A stretch of 64,000 bases of DNA. Source: Notospermus geniculatus. Its lineage: Eukaryota > Nemertea > Pilidiophora > Heteronemertea > Lineidae. The position numbers and the translations under genes are program-made. Within the stretch, counting starts at the first letter, position 1, and each line of letters begins with the position of its first letter. The stretch spans positions 124,467 through 188,466 of the forward strand of contig NMRB01000319.1 in assembly GCA_002633025.1 (NCBI GenBank). Direction: 5' to 3'. Positions 1-10,536 of the stretch are shown in pieces. The notes beneath the pieces are model-generated. The model saw nothing but the letters and a program-made list of their open reading frames with translations, searched no databases and was not told the origin of the DNA.

Positions 1-145
1 GCAAAATTACTGGACCCATGTCGGACCCCCTGCAAAAAGACCGTTTTTTTCCAATAATGTCCAGGCTTCAAAGAGTTAATCCGTGACAAACAAAAATGCA
101 GGGGGACATCAGGAACACGGGGACATTAGATTCTATCACACCAGC
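1..145 (-). repeat. tail of tRNA-related dispersed repeat
   Basis: The reverse complement of this stretch (GGTGTGATAGAAT, then CTGATGTCCCC, then TTGTCACGGATTAA) matches the body of the tRNA-headed repeat at 26447-26665. Only the tail is present; the tRNA-like head would lie outside the window or is missing. The match is seen by eye and is imperfect. Confidence 0.5.
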
Positions 146-708
146 ATGATGATTACTGTTGTTTCGATCTTCAGAGGGTTGGACTTGTAATTCAAGGAAT
201 AAAATACGATGGGCCTTTTTTCACATCAATACATTTGTATCAAGTTATTTTCACACTTGACACCAGAGATGAAAAAACCAAGACGCACTCACGACGATAC
301 CGTATCAAATGAAGCCAGGGGTGTACCGCCACTGTAAGCCCTACTCTACACGTCAGACGCCTACTCGGCTAAGGTTTCTGTCGCGAGAAGATCGTGTTTC
401 TCAGCTTCCGAATGCCATGATGGTTTTTAAAGGCAGCAAACTAAACATCACGTTATTATTGAGACTCGAAATCAAAATTTGGAACAAGGATGATGAGTCG
501 ACGTGCCGCAGTTATGTATTTCTTCGTAAGGACTTGTGTACATATGGAGGTTTTGGCCCAGTCCGATTCCGTGCAAGAAATATAATGCGTCAAACACTAT
601 TTCCATTCAGGTAGCATATCATTCCCCACACTTTGACACCAGCAACTTGAAACAGGCTGCGGTTCTGGTTTCTGCACGCGTATCGTTGGCCACCAACTGC
701 AGTTTGTG
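146..708. other. no recognised feature upstream of GPCR exon 1
   Basis: An open stretch at 309-614 (+) has no recognisable domain and looks like chance. The stretch is probably the 5' flank, or a 5' UTR with intron, of the receptor gene that starts at 709. No clear promoter motif was seen. Confidence 0.4.
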
Positions 709-3295
709 ATGGGTGACTTTAACATTTCTACGTCTGCGTCTATGGCAAGTCTTGACCTTGAAACTGAAAACTATCCAGGGCTTGAGTTGGCCATAGCGTT
801 GATCAGCAAGTGGTGCCGTGTTGGGTTCATCACGTTCGGAATCCCGGGAAATTTGATCGCGTTCTTGATCACTATCAAGAAACAGAATCGAGGTGTGAGC
901 TCTTCCGTATTCATGGCGGCCCTGGCAGTGGCTGACAACTTGGTCCTGTTCGAAAGGTTGATTTACAGCGCTTCCTTAGCAGCTGATTCCCGGCTTGGTT
1001 ACAGCGTGTGGTGGTTGCGGTAAGTAAGAAGAGATGACGACGTGAGATGAGCCGATCATATTTAAAGAGCAGTGGAATGGCCGTTCCATCACTGCTGTTC
1101 TACTGCATGTGGGCAATCTTTGCCCACATGCATACTACATAGGTGAAACAGGTCAATCACTCAGGCAACGCATGAATGGCCACAAGCAATCTATCAGAGA
1201 GCAAAACATGTTTGTACCCATAGGAGAACATTTCAATGGTCCCAGACATTCAGTAGATGCGATGAGGATCACTGTTACTACAGGGCCATCTTCCTGTCCT
1301 CAAACAAAGACGTATTGTAGAACAAAAACTTATCTCAAAGTTCCAATGCCTACAAAATGGCCTAAACCGTGACAAAGGATTCCTTGCTCATTATACATGA
1401 GCCTTCACTTGGATACAACATGTATACTACTGTAAGATGATTATCATAACAGTTTATTTACCAGTATATTTTTCTGTTTTGATGGTCAGCTTATCCTGTT
1501 CCAAGTCACGGCTTATCCCTTGGACTCTTTGTTGCTGTAACTACACCAGCTCACCACACTCAGGATGAAGTGGTATGCTTGCCAGATGTTTAGCATTCTA
1601 GCTTTTTCCACTTGTATTGTCCACTGTGCTTGCTTATGATGTTTGTTAATCTTTGTTGTCAGACCTGATGAAGGCACGGTAGTGTCGAAAGCTCGTCCCA
1701 ATATACTCAAGTTGATCTACAAAAAATGGTGTTATTATGTACTTTTTCCTGCTGTTCTACCAAGAAATCCCTTGAAAATGGCCATCATATCTTGGTACCA
1801 TTTATTTAATCAGTATCTCGAGTTATCGTTTGGTAGTTGAAGGCTGAATGTAGGCCTATGTATAAGCCTAGCAGTGGTGAGGTAATGCTTAAGGGAAGGG
1901 ACACAGAGGTTAACTGACGATTATTGAGACGAACTATTTTCCACCTACGATTTTTTTCCATGGTCTGCTTGATAATGATGATAATCTTTAGTTTATGCTG
2001 TGACCTACCACCCAACTTTCGTCCGTTTGACGCCGCAGCTACATGTACATACAATATAGCGGGCCATGAGGTTCCGACGTTGTTGTTAATAGATAGGTTG
2101 CGCAGCGGCCCGACTCACACTCCCACTAAGAGGTGATAGCCTTTTTGCGTCTTACGTTCAGTTCAGTTCAGTGGATTGAAGTCGTAAATTTTTTCCCACT
2201 TGCTTTTTCTCTTGTTTGAACAAATTGAAACTAGGATTATGCGTGAAGATGCATTCCTTTAACACCATTCTTGAAACTGCTAATGAGTCATCGGGGTTTT
2301 TCGGTGAGTCGAATGCATGTAGGCATTATTGTACAAATGTACGGCGAGAGAAATGATGGAGAAAAAGGGGTTTCACTAAACCCCCGAAAATAGCCTTATC
2401 AAGCATGATGTGCCTTTATCTTTTAAGGCTAGCTGAAACCCATGGTGACCATGGCAACCCCCAAGCTCTTTCATGTCATTTCGACATTGTCCTGCGCAAC
2501 CTGCTGTATGGCGTGACGAGTTCCGAGAACGACTCCGAGATCAACTCGAAGTGGGAGTGGGAGTCAGGCCGCTGCGCAACCTCTCTATTGAAACTCTCTC
2601 GTTTTAGTTTCAATTGGTTCATAGGACGGACGGGCTCCCTAACATCAGCGTTGTTGCTTGCAGAAATGACCACAGACCGGGCAATTTGTGTGACTTTCCC
2701 CATGAAAGCAGCCCGCGTGTCAACCGCATCACGGGCAAGAAAGATAGCCGTATTTACATTTCTGATGCAGGCCGCTATCTGCACGAACGTATTTTTTACT
2801 TACTCTCTTTCCACGCCTGGAATTATCCTTAGACTTATGCCTGGATTCCAATGGATTGCGAACATTTTCGATGTGTATGAATTAATAATGGGTGCCGTTA
2901 TTCCAGTGATACTCATTTTAGGTGGCAACATCGGTATCATCATTGCAGTCCGGCGATCGGCGCGACAACGGAAATCGATGACTTTGCAGAAAAGTGAGGC
3001 CCAAGAAGGAAGCGTAACAAAAATGTTGATATCAGTTTCTCTAGCTTTTCTTGTCTGTACATTGCCGATGCGAATTTATGAGCTTTTAATAAGTACCCCA
3101 GGTGTTCTAACAATTTACGACACACCAAGCAAGTACTGGAAAACCCGCATGACGCTGGAGAAATGGATTTTCACTGAAATATTTAAAGCAAACTTTGCAA
3201 TCAATTTCTATCTTTATTTTCTTGGTGGGGGAAAGAAATTTCGAAGAGATGCTGCGAATCTATTCAAGCCACTCTTTAGGCTATCAAAACAATGA
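709..3295 (+). CDS. rhodopsin-family GPCR, peptide-receptor-like, two exons
   Basis: Likely a plasma-membrane seven-helix receptor coupled to G proteins; the ligand is unknown. Exon 1 (709-1019) carries an N-terminus with an NIS sequon, TM1 (GIPGNLIAFLIT) and TM2 (AALAVADNLVLF, Asp 2.50). It ends in G|GTAAGT in phase 2. Exon 2 (2608-3295) follows a TTTTAG acceptor and restores the frame. It holds TM3 ending TTDRAIC (a DRY variant), TM4, TM5, a basic third loop, TM6 with CTLP in place of CWxP, and TM7 ANFAINFYLYFL followed by a basic helix 8. The total of about 332 residues fits the family. The NxxINFYLYF form of TM7 is common in invertebrate neuropeptide receptors. Cys 3.25 is replaced by Leu in this model, so an exon could be missing. 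The intron holds a Penelope remnant. The class call is solid; the subfamily is inferred. Confidence 0.85.
1097..1401 (+). pseudogene. Penelope-like element GIY-YIG endonuclease remnant
   Basis: The frame reads CPHAYYIGETGQSLRQRMNGH, then a HFNGPRHS block. This is the GIY-YIG nuclease with the His block typical of the C-terminus of Penelope-like retroelements. After about 1285 the family tail (QRRIVEQKLISKFQCLQ, then LNRDKGFLAHYT and a stop) continues in another frame, so there is a frameshift. No reverse transcriptase part is present upstream, so this is a 5'-truncated dead copy. It lies in the receptor intron in sense orientation. Confidence 0.85.
1661..1703 (+). ncRNA. hammerhead-ribozyme-like core of Penelope terminal repeat
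   Basis: CTGATGA is followed by A, a 5-bp stem GGCAC/GTGTC with loop GGTA, then GAAA. This is the CUGANGA / stem II / GAAA layout of a hammerhead core, and Penelope-like elements are known to carry hammerheads in their terminal repeats. It lies about 260 bp downstream of the Penelope endonuclease. There is one extra A before stem II, and I could not build a convincing stem III, so it may be inactive. Confidence 0.4.
1740..2607. other. rest of GPCR intron, no recognised feature
   Basis: Open stretches here are short and unrelated to known families. The region upstream of 2608 is in frame with exon 2 back to 2405, but it lacks transmembrane character and is probably intronic. Confidence 0.4.
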
Positions 3296-3640
3296 ACTTT
3301 TCACATTGGTGAAGTGGGAGGGGGGTCATAGATCATTGGTGATGAAGTACCGGGAATGCCAGATCTGAAGTACAAGATGTGCATGGTTACCTAAACACTC
3401 TTGTGCCATTCTTTTCTAGCATTACGCCGTCAACGAGGAAGGACTGGCTCTGTTACATAGGCCTTTACCGGCACCTTATTTTCTCTGCACTGCGTCAGAC
3501 TTGTACATCGTAGGCCTATTTCGTGCTCTAACGTTGCTACTAATAGATGACGTGTAGATTGTCCTTGTATTCACAGTTATAGGATTGTAAACACATCGAG
3601 ACATCCATGAATCCCTCACTAATACATGTATCAGTTATCG

Positions 3641-4124
3641 ACCCCCCCCCCCACACTGTTAAAAAAAGTTGCTGTAATTTTACAGTAAAAGTACTGGCAA
3701 TAGGAGCTGTCAGTGAGTTGACCACTAGGTGTCACTACGGCCCAATTCAATGCATCTAGCGGACCCAGTCATTATCGATCGAGCAGCAATCACGTTGATT
3801 TTCCTGCACATTGGTCCGCTAAGACTTTCCTGCCGTCTGTTGGCAATATGCGCGGCTGACTGATCCTATTGGGTTGCCAGAACTTTTTCTGTTAACTTAC
3901 ATGACGTTTGTAACTTAACTGACCTTTCGGAACCTTACCGAAGAGGTGTAAACAAACCGAAATAATGTAAAACAACCGAAGAATAGGTAATTTTTCTGAT
4001 AATTCACGATGAAATACATAAATGACGTTATTTCACACAAAAGGTATGTTAAAACAGCTAATTGAAGCTGGCGGTAAAAACAGGACGTTTCCTTCTGTAA
4101 AATTACAGTCTTTTTTAACAGTGC
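3641..4124. mobile_element. hAT-like TIR element in FReD exon
   Basis: The ends are inverted: CACTGTTAAAAAAAG plus CTGTAATTTTACAG on the left, and CTGTAAAATTACAG plus CTTTTTTAACAGTG on the right. Near-identical flanks AGTTATCG (3633-3640) and AAGTTATC (4125-4132) share seven bases, suggesting an 8-bp hAT-type target duplication. A run of C follows the left flank. No transposase is present. Confidence 0.65.
3700..3885 (-). repeat. dispersed repeat shared with 7373 and 61130 regions
   Basis: The reverse complement contains a CCGTAGTGACnCC-like block and TCAACTGACTGACAG-like text, which recur with the same spacing at 7373-7530 (+) and 61130-61270 (+). It lies inside the hAT-like element at 3641-4124. 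Coding potential is nil. Confidence 0.5.
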
Positions 4125-4205
4125 AAGTTATCTGCGGCCATCTTGCATTGTAATATTTGCCGTTGAGGTCAGCGTCCGTGCATCCAGTACCGTGCCACCA
4201 ATGAT

Positions 4206-4329
4206 ATTCACGAAGCCTTCGCAACTTTGCGTTCACGCAAATCTATTGCAAGGCAGTCAGTGAACAGTAGGGCATGTGCAGCCGAACAATAGATTTGCGT
4301 TAACGCAAAGTTGCGAACGCTTCATAAAT
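4206..4329. mobile_element. short foldback element inside FReD exon
   Basis: Two arms of about 44 bp, each containing TTGCGT(T/G)(A/C)ACGCAAATCTATTG, face each other around a loop of about 35 bp. The outer ends read TATTCACGAAG and CTTCATAAATA, related to the TATTCATAAA ends of other foldbacks in the window (14315, 44275, 59617). It separates two halves of a coding domain. Confidence 0.75.
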
Positions 4330-4923
4330 ATGGCCCCTGCCTGGCGACTGAGCGCGCAGTTTTTCATGGAATTCCCGTAATTGTCGTTTTCCGATGTCGA
4401 GAATTCCTTGTTGTTCATATCCACGTCCGCTTTTCCAGGCAAAATGGCGTCCCAGTGCCATTTTCCGCTGTTGTTGCTGTCAGGGGTCAGGGTCACGCGA
4501 TATTTTTCAGCCTCGCTGGCGACCCGGAAATCATGGTATCTGGCCCTGACGGTAAAATTTTCTTTGTATCCGCGCAGAAGTACTCGAAGTCGATATTTTC
4601 GCGGATCATTTTTGGTTGTGATCTGGTGGATGATTTCATTCCCCAGCCAGAAATCTTCGGAGAGATCCAAACCCAGCCCTGTAATCTGCCCATGGCATGT
4701 TAAAATGTATTCCATCAGTAGGTCCTTGATATTGAATACATGTGTAACCAGACGGTGCTTCTTTGTCGAGAAGGTCACAGCGGACCTCGTAAGCAGTGGT
4801 TGAGTACCTGCCTTGATGTATAAATTCAGTCTTTGCTCCTTCCAGAGATGGACGCAGAAGTGATCGGAGCAGTTTGGAAAAAACGGTCAGGGGCTGACGA
4901 TCAGTTGGCATCAAAATAGACAA

Positions 4924-5330
4924 GAAAGGGATCTATAAGCCGCACTCCTCCTCAAGTGGCTACACACACGGTCGATAAGGCTCTGCTGCATGCACGTGAG
5001 AGTTTGCGCAAGCTTTCCCTCTTAAGCCGGTGACAGACTGGCGCATACGCAGCGCGTCCTGCAGGCGTTCCGCCAATCACATTCTTCGGTAGGTGTTTCC
5101 GTCTTACCGCCTCCCTGATTGGTTGAACGCTTCCAGACGCGTTGCTTACGCGCCAGTCTGTCACCGCCTATAGAGTTGGTTCATACTCCGTCCGGATTTT
5201 ACGCCGACCATGATCAATTTCAATGTGTGTGCACATTCACGCCTTGGAAACCTGCGATCAGTTTCATGCGCTTGACGGTCCGCGAGCAAGTATGAACTGG
5301 CCCTACGATGAGGGCAATCTGAGATCGGTT
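4924..5330. repeat. short foldback near 5030-5165, otherwise nothing recognised
   Basis: GCGGTGACAGACTGGCG (read on one strand at the right end) mirrors GCCGGTGACAGACTGGCGC at about 5030-5048, giving inverted ends around 130 bp that include CGCAGCGCGTCC and its partner. This fits a small foldback element. The rest is unassigned. Confidence 0.5.
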
Positions 5331-6272
5331 TTTAGCTCACTCGTGAGCTTTTATCGTCCTGCGTCGTCCGTCGTCCGTCGTCGTCCGTCGTCGTCGTCGT
5401 CGTCCGTCGTTGTCCGTTAGCAGGGCACGTTTCGTAACCGGTGGAGCTATTGATCTGAAACTTGGTATATATATACCCCTAGGTCAGATGACCTATGACA
5501 CCAAGTTTCGGTCCGATTTGATTCTTGGCTTGGCCTCCAGGTGGCCAAAACCAAAAACACAAAAAGTGCAATAACTCCTGAACTAATGACTGGATCATCT
5601 CCAAATTTTTATCATAGGTGTATCTAATTATGATACATAACATAAATAACGGGTTTTTGATTTGACCTACTTTTCAAGGTCACAGAGGTCAAAGTTCGAC
5701 AAAAGTGACGAACCTGCCACAGATCTTCATTATTTCACCGAGCATCTTCATATCTTGCATAAACATGTATTAGAGGGGTACCTTCAAAACTACCGAGTTT
5801 CGGCCCGATCGGACATCCAATATGGCCGCCAGGTGGCGTAACCTGAAAATCGACTAAGTGCTATAACTCAGGAACGGCTTGACCCAGAGTTCTCGAACTT
5901 GATATTTACCTCCCTCTAGGTGACCTTTACAAGTGCATCAAATTTCGGCCTGATTAAACTTCCAATATGGCCGCCAGGTGGCGTAACCTGAAAATCATCA
6001 AATGTGCTATAAGTCAGGAACGACTTGACCCAGAGCGCTCAAATGTGCTATGTGGCTCCCTCTAGATGACCTTTATTTCCATGTGAAGTTTTGGCCCGAT
6101 CGGACATCCAATAATATGGCCGCCAGGCGGGATAACCCAACAATCATTGAAGTCCTGCAACTTGGGAATGACTTGACCTAGATTGCTCATAACTGACATG
6201 TACCTCTCTCTGTCATTACACTGTATGTCCAAACGAGTGAGCACATGGTCCATGGACCATTTCATTAGTACT
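5331..6272 (+). repeat. dispersed repeat family, AGCTCAC-start copy
   Basis: It starts TTTTTAGCTCAC..GTGAGCT, then a simple run of CGTCCGTCGT, then blocks containing AAGGTCACAGAGGTCAAAG and GGCCGCCAGGTGGCGTAACC. It ends near CATGGTCCATGGACCATTTC. Copies with the same order lie at 11040-11876 (reverse), 46544-47022 (cut by the gap) and 49491-50580. Several internal blocks are themselves repeated (three GGCCGCCAGGTGG units here). No protein is encoded. Confidence 0.8.
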
Positions 6273-6659
6273 TGCCGCAATATAGAGACCAAAAGAGTGT
6301 CTAATTTGGCGCATATTGCCTCATGGATAATTGCAGGGATTAAAACAGATGAACGCGATTGTCGTTTGTCAATTAGTACCAGTACCGGTTCAATTGCATT
6401 CAAATTTCTTCTTATTGAAGGTGCCCCCGTTCAAAGAGAATTCTCCCTAAAATGAACAACTACCGGCGAGAAAAGCGTTATCTGGTGGGGTCAGCTCCCA
6501 AAGAATAAACAATATTTGCTTTTCTCTATGCAGATCAAAGGTTTCTGGAGAGACAGACTGTTTCAGGCCCGTATGATTGTGGCAAGCGCGACTTTAACAC
6601 AGAATAAACTTCACACGATAAACTACATTATCATTTTTGCCAAGCTGCATTTTACTTAC
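6273..6659. other. no recognised feature
   Basis: AT-rich sequence between the dispersed repeat and the PAN-like exon. Probably intronic if the PAN-like exon and the FReD belong to one gene. Confidence 0.35.
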
Positions 6660-6905
6660 CTTCTCATGATAATGGTACCCAATTCGCGTCACCAAATCGG
6701 CACAGGTCGCATTGGCTGGCGTGTGTCCTAGTTCGCAGTTCTGCCCGGTAATCCTCTCGGGCCCAATGCACATAGTTCATCCAACGACAATGGCTTTCAA
6801 ACAACCACAGGCATTCTCTGGCACACTCTAAGTAGTTATGAACTCGAAACTTTTTCGTGGTAAGCGCCAGCCTTCCCTTGTCAACGTGACAACCGGGCCC
6901 GCACG
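6660..6905 (-). CDS. PAN/apple-like domain exon, partial
   Basis: The minus strand encodes CGPGCHVDKGRLAL..YLECARECLWLFESHCRWMNYVHW..QCDL. The ECARECL and C-x-x-x-N-Y pattern is typical of PAN/apple domains, which mediate protein or sugar binding in secreted proteins. A good donor (GAGAAG|GTAAGT) ends the exon at 6660. The PAN frame hits TGA just before it (6664-6666), while another frame stays open through the donor, so a small frameshift is possible. No convincing acceptor was found upstream. It may be the 5' part of the FReD gene at 3540-4923, on the same strand about 1.7 kb downstream; that link is inferred from position only. Confidence 0.55.
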
Positions 6906-7372
6906 AGAAATGGAATAGAAGGTACATTGTATTTGAGTACAAAAATCTGTTTCAGGCTCGGATACCGATTCGTCTGATCTATTTGTGACTGCTGATGGCA
7001 AAACAAAAAGCGCGGACACTTTTTCAGACTCGAGCCTGACGTTATGACCTTACGGATTCACTTCAACCACTCCCATGTATCCCCAAAACTCGTGAAATCT
7101 CGCGAGAACTAGATTCGACGAATCTCAGTCTGCCACTTACGTGATATGCAAATCGTTTCCTCCAAAATCATCTTTTAGTCGATTTAGCTCGACATCGTCC
7201 TCACATACAAAAAAAAAACAAAATTTCAACATCTTTTTTACATCATTGGATAAAGAATCGAACAAGACCATCGATCAGAATGCAATGCCCCTTGTCGGAA
7301 TCCAAGTTATGAGTGGCTTCTTCCGATCAGCTAATACCGCAAACATTCCGGCCCTATTGTGTCGGTAGGCAG

Positions 7373-7530
7373 CCGCGCTTATCGCCACAAGACGGCAGCA
7401 AAGTTGGCGGACCAATCAATATAAAATTCTCCCAATTGGCGCTCAATCAATCGTGAATGGTCCGCGTATGCATTGAATTGGACCGTAGTGACTCCTTTCG
7501 GTCAACTGACTGACAGCTGCTGGATCGATG
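7373..7530 (+). repeat. dispersed repeat shared with 3700 and 61130 regions
   Basis: Contains GACGGCAGCAAAGTT, GCGCTCAATCAATCGTGAATGG and GGTCAACTGACTGACAG in the same order as 61130-61270 (AATGGCAGCAAAGTT, GTGCTCAATCAAGCATGAATGG, GGTCAACTGACTGACAG). The reverse copy is at 3700-3885. Confidence 0.7.
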
Positions 7531-8146
7531 CCGTAGGTTTTCACAGAAAGTGATGGTAGAAATCAAACGACTATCTTGTTGCAATGAAACGCAACGATAC
7601 TGTGTGAAAATTTTAATCAAAACCAATTAAAGCCATACAATCCCTTAAGCCACCGGCGATCATCAAGCATCAATTCGGCTTTGATATTGATAACGTCTTT
7701 TTACTGTAATTTGCAAGTGAATATCTGTGTTTTTAAATGCACTGATATATCGCGTGTTCATAGAAACACAGAGGAAATAAAATATAAATTTAGCCATAAT
7801 TAGGTACGAATTTATCGATCGTCGTTGTGGTCCAATCAGCACTGGCCTTTCATACCGTTTCGGCACTGTGTGTGTTATGACGTTGGATAGAACGGGAGTT
7901 CTGATTGGTCCAGAACTTTGGTTCGAACCAAAATGGCAGTTGAATCAGAACTACCGATTAATTACTGTACAGTACGGTGACAGGACAAAACGTGGCTGGT
8001 GTTTGTAAACACAAAATTCAGCCAATCAAAATGCACGAAAATTTCTTTGTTGACATTCTGGAGAAGTTTGTTTACGTTTTTTCCTGAAAATTCGTCCCCT
8101 TTCAAATTCTATTTCTAAATTAAATTTTTTCGCTATCGATTCGCTT
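7531..8146. other. no recognised feature
   Basis: AT-rich non-coding sequence with no frame above chance and no clear repeat partner in the window. Confidence 0.3.
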
Positions 8147-9122
8147 TAATCGGTCGGCCCGCGAAACTTGTTCGAATGGAAAATCGTTGAATATTCAGGT
8201 TCAGGGTAATTATTGATCAACCCGTCATCCGCGGGAATAGTGGTCCGGTTGATTTCATTGGTACTGGGCGTACTCGTCTGCATTCATTGCTTGCGTGAAT
8301 GACCATCGTGTCACATTTTTTCGTTGTCCAAGGCCTACTCACAACAAGAAAGGCTATAGTGCACCAGCAGAAAATTCGTTTGAATTGACATGGTGTTGTA
8401 TGGAGAAATGCGTAATCAACTTAAAGCTGAACTTAATAGATATAAACCCCAAGCGGGGTAGAAATTACGTACAGCCACAAGGCACTTCCAAACTACCTCT
8501 GAAAACGATACACCCTCTCGGACGGTCACAGTTGGTTTCACTTGCCACCACGCTCTTGAAGAGACAAGGTCTCAGCACAGCTGCCATATGAGAAAAAACG
8601 AAAAATAATCTCTAATGGCACCGAGATTCGAACCCACAACCCTCTGATCGATTCGCCAACCTCTTTCGGTACGCGCCACGAAGACTGCTTGCATACAACG
8701 ACGCCGATCTACAATAAAGGCGCTGTGGTTTTGAAGATCTCCATGAGAAAATAAAGCGATCGGAATTGTCGTCGTGCAAGCAAGCAGCCTTCGTGGCGCG
8801 TACAGAAAGAGGTTGGCGAATCGATCAGAGGGTTGTGGGTTCGAATCTCGGTGCCATCAGAGATTATTTTTCGTTTTTTTCTCATTTGGCAGCTGTGCTG
8901 AGATATTCACTGTTCAAGAGCGTGGTGGCAAGTGAAACCAACTGTGACCGTCCGAGAGGGTGTATCGTTTTCAGAGGTAGTTTGGAAGTGCCTTGTGGCT
9001 GTTCGTAATTTCTACCTCTGCCGCTTGGGGTTTATATCTATTAAGTTCAGCTTTAACTATTGGCCTAGAACGTGGATATTCAACGAATTTCCATTCGAAT
9101 AAGTTTCGCGGGCCGACCGATT
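8147..9122. repeat. large foldback (inverted duplication) with tRNA-like segment
   Basis: The left arm (8147 to about 8720) and right arm (about 8760-9122) are inverted copies: ATCGGTCGGCCCGCGAAAC faces GTTTCGCGGGCCGACCGAT. The right arm lacks about 200 bp present in the left (about 8196-8405). Each arm contains a tRNA-like stretch with TGGCGCGTA and a B-box GGGTTCGAATC (8792-8857 in the right arm). The arms are highly similar but not identical. It is non-coding. Confidence 0.85.
8792..8857 (+). repeat. tRNA-derived (SINE-like) segment in foldback arm
   Basis: An A-box-like TGGCGCGTACAGA is followed at tRNA-like spacing by B-box GGGTTCGAATC. It cannot be folded by eye into a clean cloverleaf and has a mirrored copy in the left arm (about 8620-8690), so it is better read as a tRNA-derived repeat than a functional tRNA gene. 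Confidence 0.4.
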
Positions 9123-9328
9123 AACGCAAACTATACAGTAGGCCGAAATATCGAATTTTATAGTCGTTTGCTGCATTTTTTCCCACTTTGGCGACTTAAT
9201 CCTGCACATAACAATATATACATTGATTTGCTATAATGTTTGATTGAAATTTCAAACGGAGAAGTTGTTATATTTTGGGCTGAAATAGCGCGTAGGTCAA
9301 CTGCTGGCTTCGGGGATTGTATGGCTTT

Positions 9329-9465
9329 AAATAGGGAGTTTTCGCAAAGCCCCCGAAACGCCAACGCGAACGCCCAACCCATTGTTCGATGGCACGAAGA
9401 GAGCACCGAACAAAAGGATAGACGTTCGCGTTGGCGTTTCGGGGGCTTTCCGAAACTCCCTATAG
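9329..9465. mobile_element. foldback element, 40-bp arms
   Basis: ATAGGGAGTTTTCGCAAAGC on the left is mirrored by GCTTTCCGAAACTCCCTAT on the right. The arms continue through CCCCGAAACGCCAACGCGAACG around a short loop. There is no coding content. Confidence 0.85.
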
Positions 9466-10308
9466 TTGTCTTCATCACCCGAATTGATTAAATTATCACA
9501 CAGACAATGCATAACGTTTTCACTCATTTGACAGTAATGGCTACATAATGCACCTAGTGCCCTTACCCGAAGAAAACACGTCATCATCAAGTGCGAAGAA
9601 ATCAACAACCGAGGTAAACAACCCTTTCTATGTCCGTCTGATAGTTGAATGACTGTCGTCAGAATTTGATTGATAAGTAACGACAGACCCGATTAGTATT
9701 GAAATTTCAATGAGTGACTTAACACGACTGTTAGAACGGGAATTCACACCACTGCGTCCTCTATCGGCAGCTTCAAGCAAACAGGGATTCCGGTCTAAAA
9801 ATAGTGCATTATCGCCGAAAACCACCAAAAAATTTCAACTTGGGAACGAGTTTTTCGAACTTCCTGCAGCCTGTATTGTCCTCCTGACTGGTTATTACCA
9901 ATCATAACGAATTGGTCTACATAATAACGTTGATATATTCGCAAAAAAGGTTTGTCTTATTGTTTGAAGATCGGGGAAATACCCTCTGGCAAGGCCGAAA
10001 TTTGCACTGTCTGAGCACATTTTGTCATTCACTCGTCACACGTTACAAGAACTCACAAATGACTGACGTTATTATGCACACAAAAGACTGCACTTTCACA
10101 AGAGCCGACCAGAAACAAAGTACACGGCGTAATTACTTCTAGAAACGTTCGCCCGAAATTAGTGAATATGTGGTAAAAAGCTAATCGTGTGCAAATTCGT
10201 ATCGTCGTCATAATGATCCGATTAGCCAATCAGATCCCGGAGATTTGCCAGCCGACTGGAGAGCGATGATTCCAAAGATCTATTGTGTTCTAACAGTCGT
10301 GTTAAAGC
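9466..10308. other. no recognised feature
   Basis: Several short open frames on both strands, none with a recognisable motif. No repeat partner noticed. Confidence 0.3.
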
Positions 10309-10536
10309 GAAGAAGGTCAATTTTTGCGGGAGACAGACTTACAGGTTTCTGTGCACTGCCAGTCCTGTTTGCAGTGATTTGGGAAATTTTTTCCCCTTCT
10401 TTTCATTTCGTTCCTAAAGTGAAGAAGGTCAATTTTTGCGGGAGACAGATTTATAGGTTTATGTGCACTGCCAGTCCTGTTTGCAGTGAGTTGGGACATT
10501 TTTTTCCCCTCTTTTCATTTCGTTCCTTAAGGTCGA
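10309..10536 (+). repeat. tandem duplication, two units of about 112 bp
   Basis: Both units run from GAAGAAGGTCAATTTTTGCG through CACTGCCAGTCCTGTTTGCA to TTCATTTCGTTCCT; the second starts at 10421. Point differences between units are few. The region stays open in one frame across both copies, but without a recognisable domain. Confidence 0.9.

Larger units (their letters stand above)
3540..4923 (-). pseudogene. fibrinogen-related domain (FReD) gene, broken
   Basis: The minus strand encodes FReD hallmarks in order: YEVRCDLLD, then GYTCIQYQ, then FNMPWADYRAGFG, LSEDFWLGNEIIHQIT, a divergent middle, FSTSENDNYGNSMKNCA, HWWHGTGCTDADLNGKYYNA. Such domains form secreted or surface lectin-like proteins; canonical members bind acetylated sugars. 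Three lesions interrupt it. One base is missing near 4667-4671 between GFG and LSEDFW. A foldback element sits at about 4206-4329 between CALSRQAGA and HWW. A hAT-like element sits at 3641-4124 after NARWPQIT. The frame continues past both insertions to a stop at 3540-3542, suggesting the gene was intact until recently. The usual Trp-rich C-terminus is absent. Confidence 0.8.

Noticed and set aside
5383-5412. CGTCCGTCGT run as a possible CRISPR or promoter array
   Set aside because: A simple trinucleotide-like run inside a dispersed repeat; no unique spacers; this is a eukaryotic genome.
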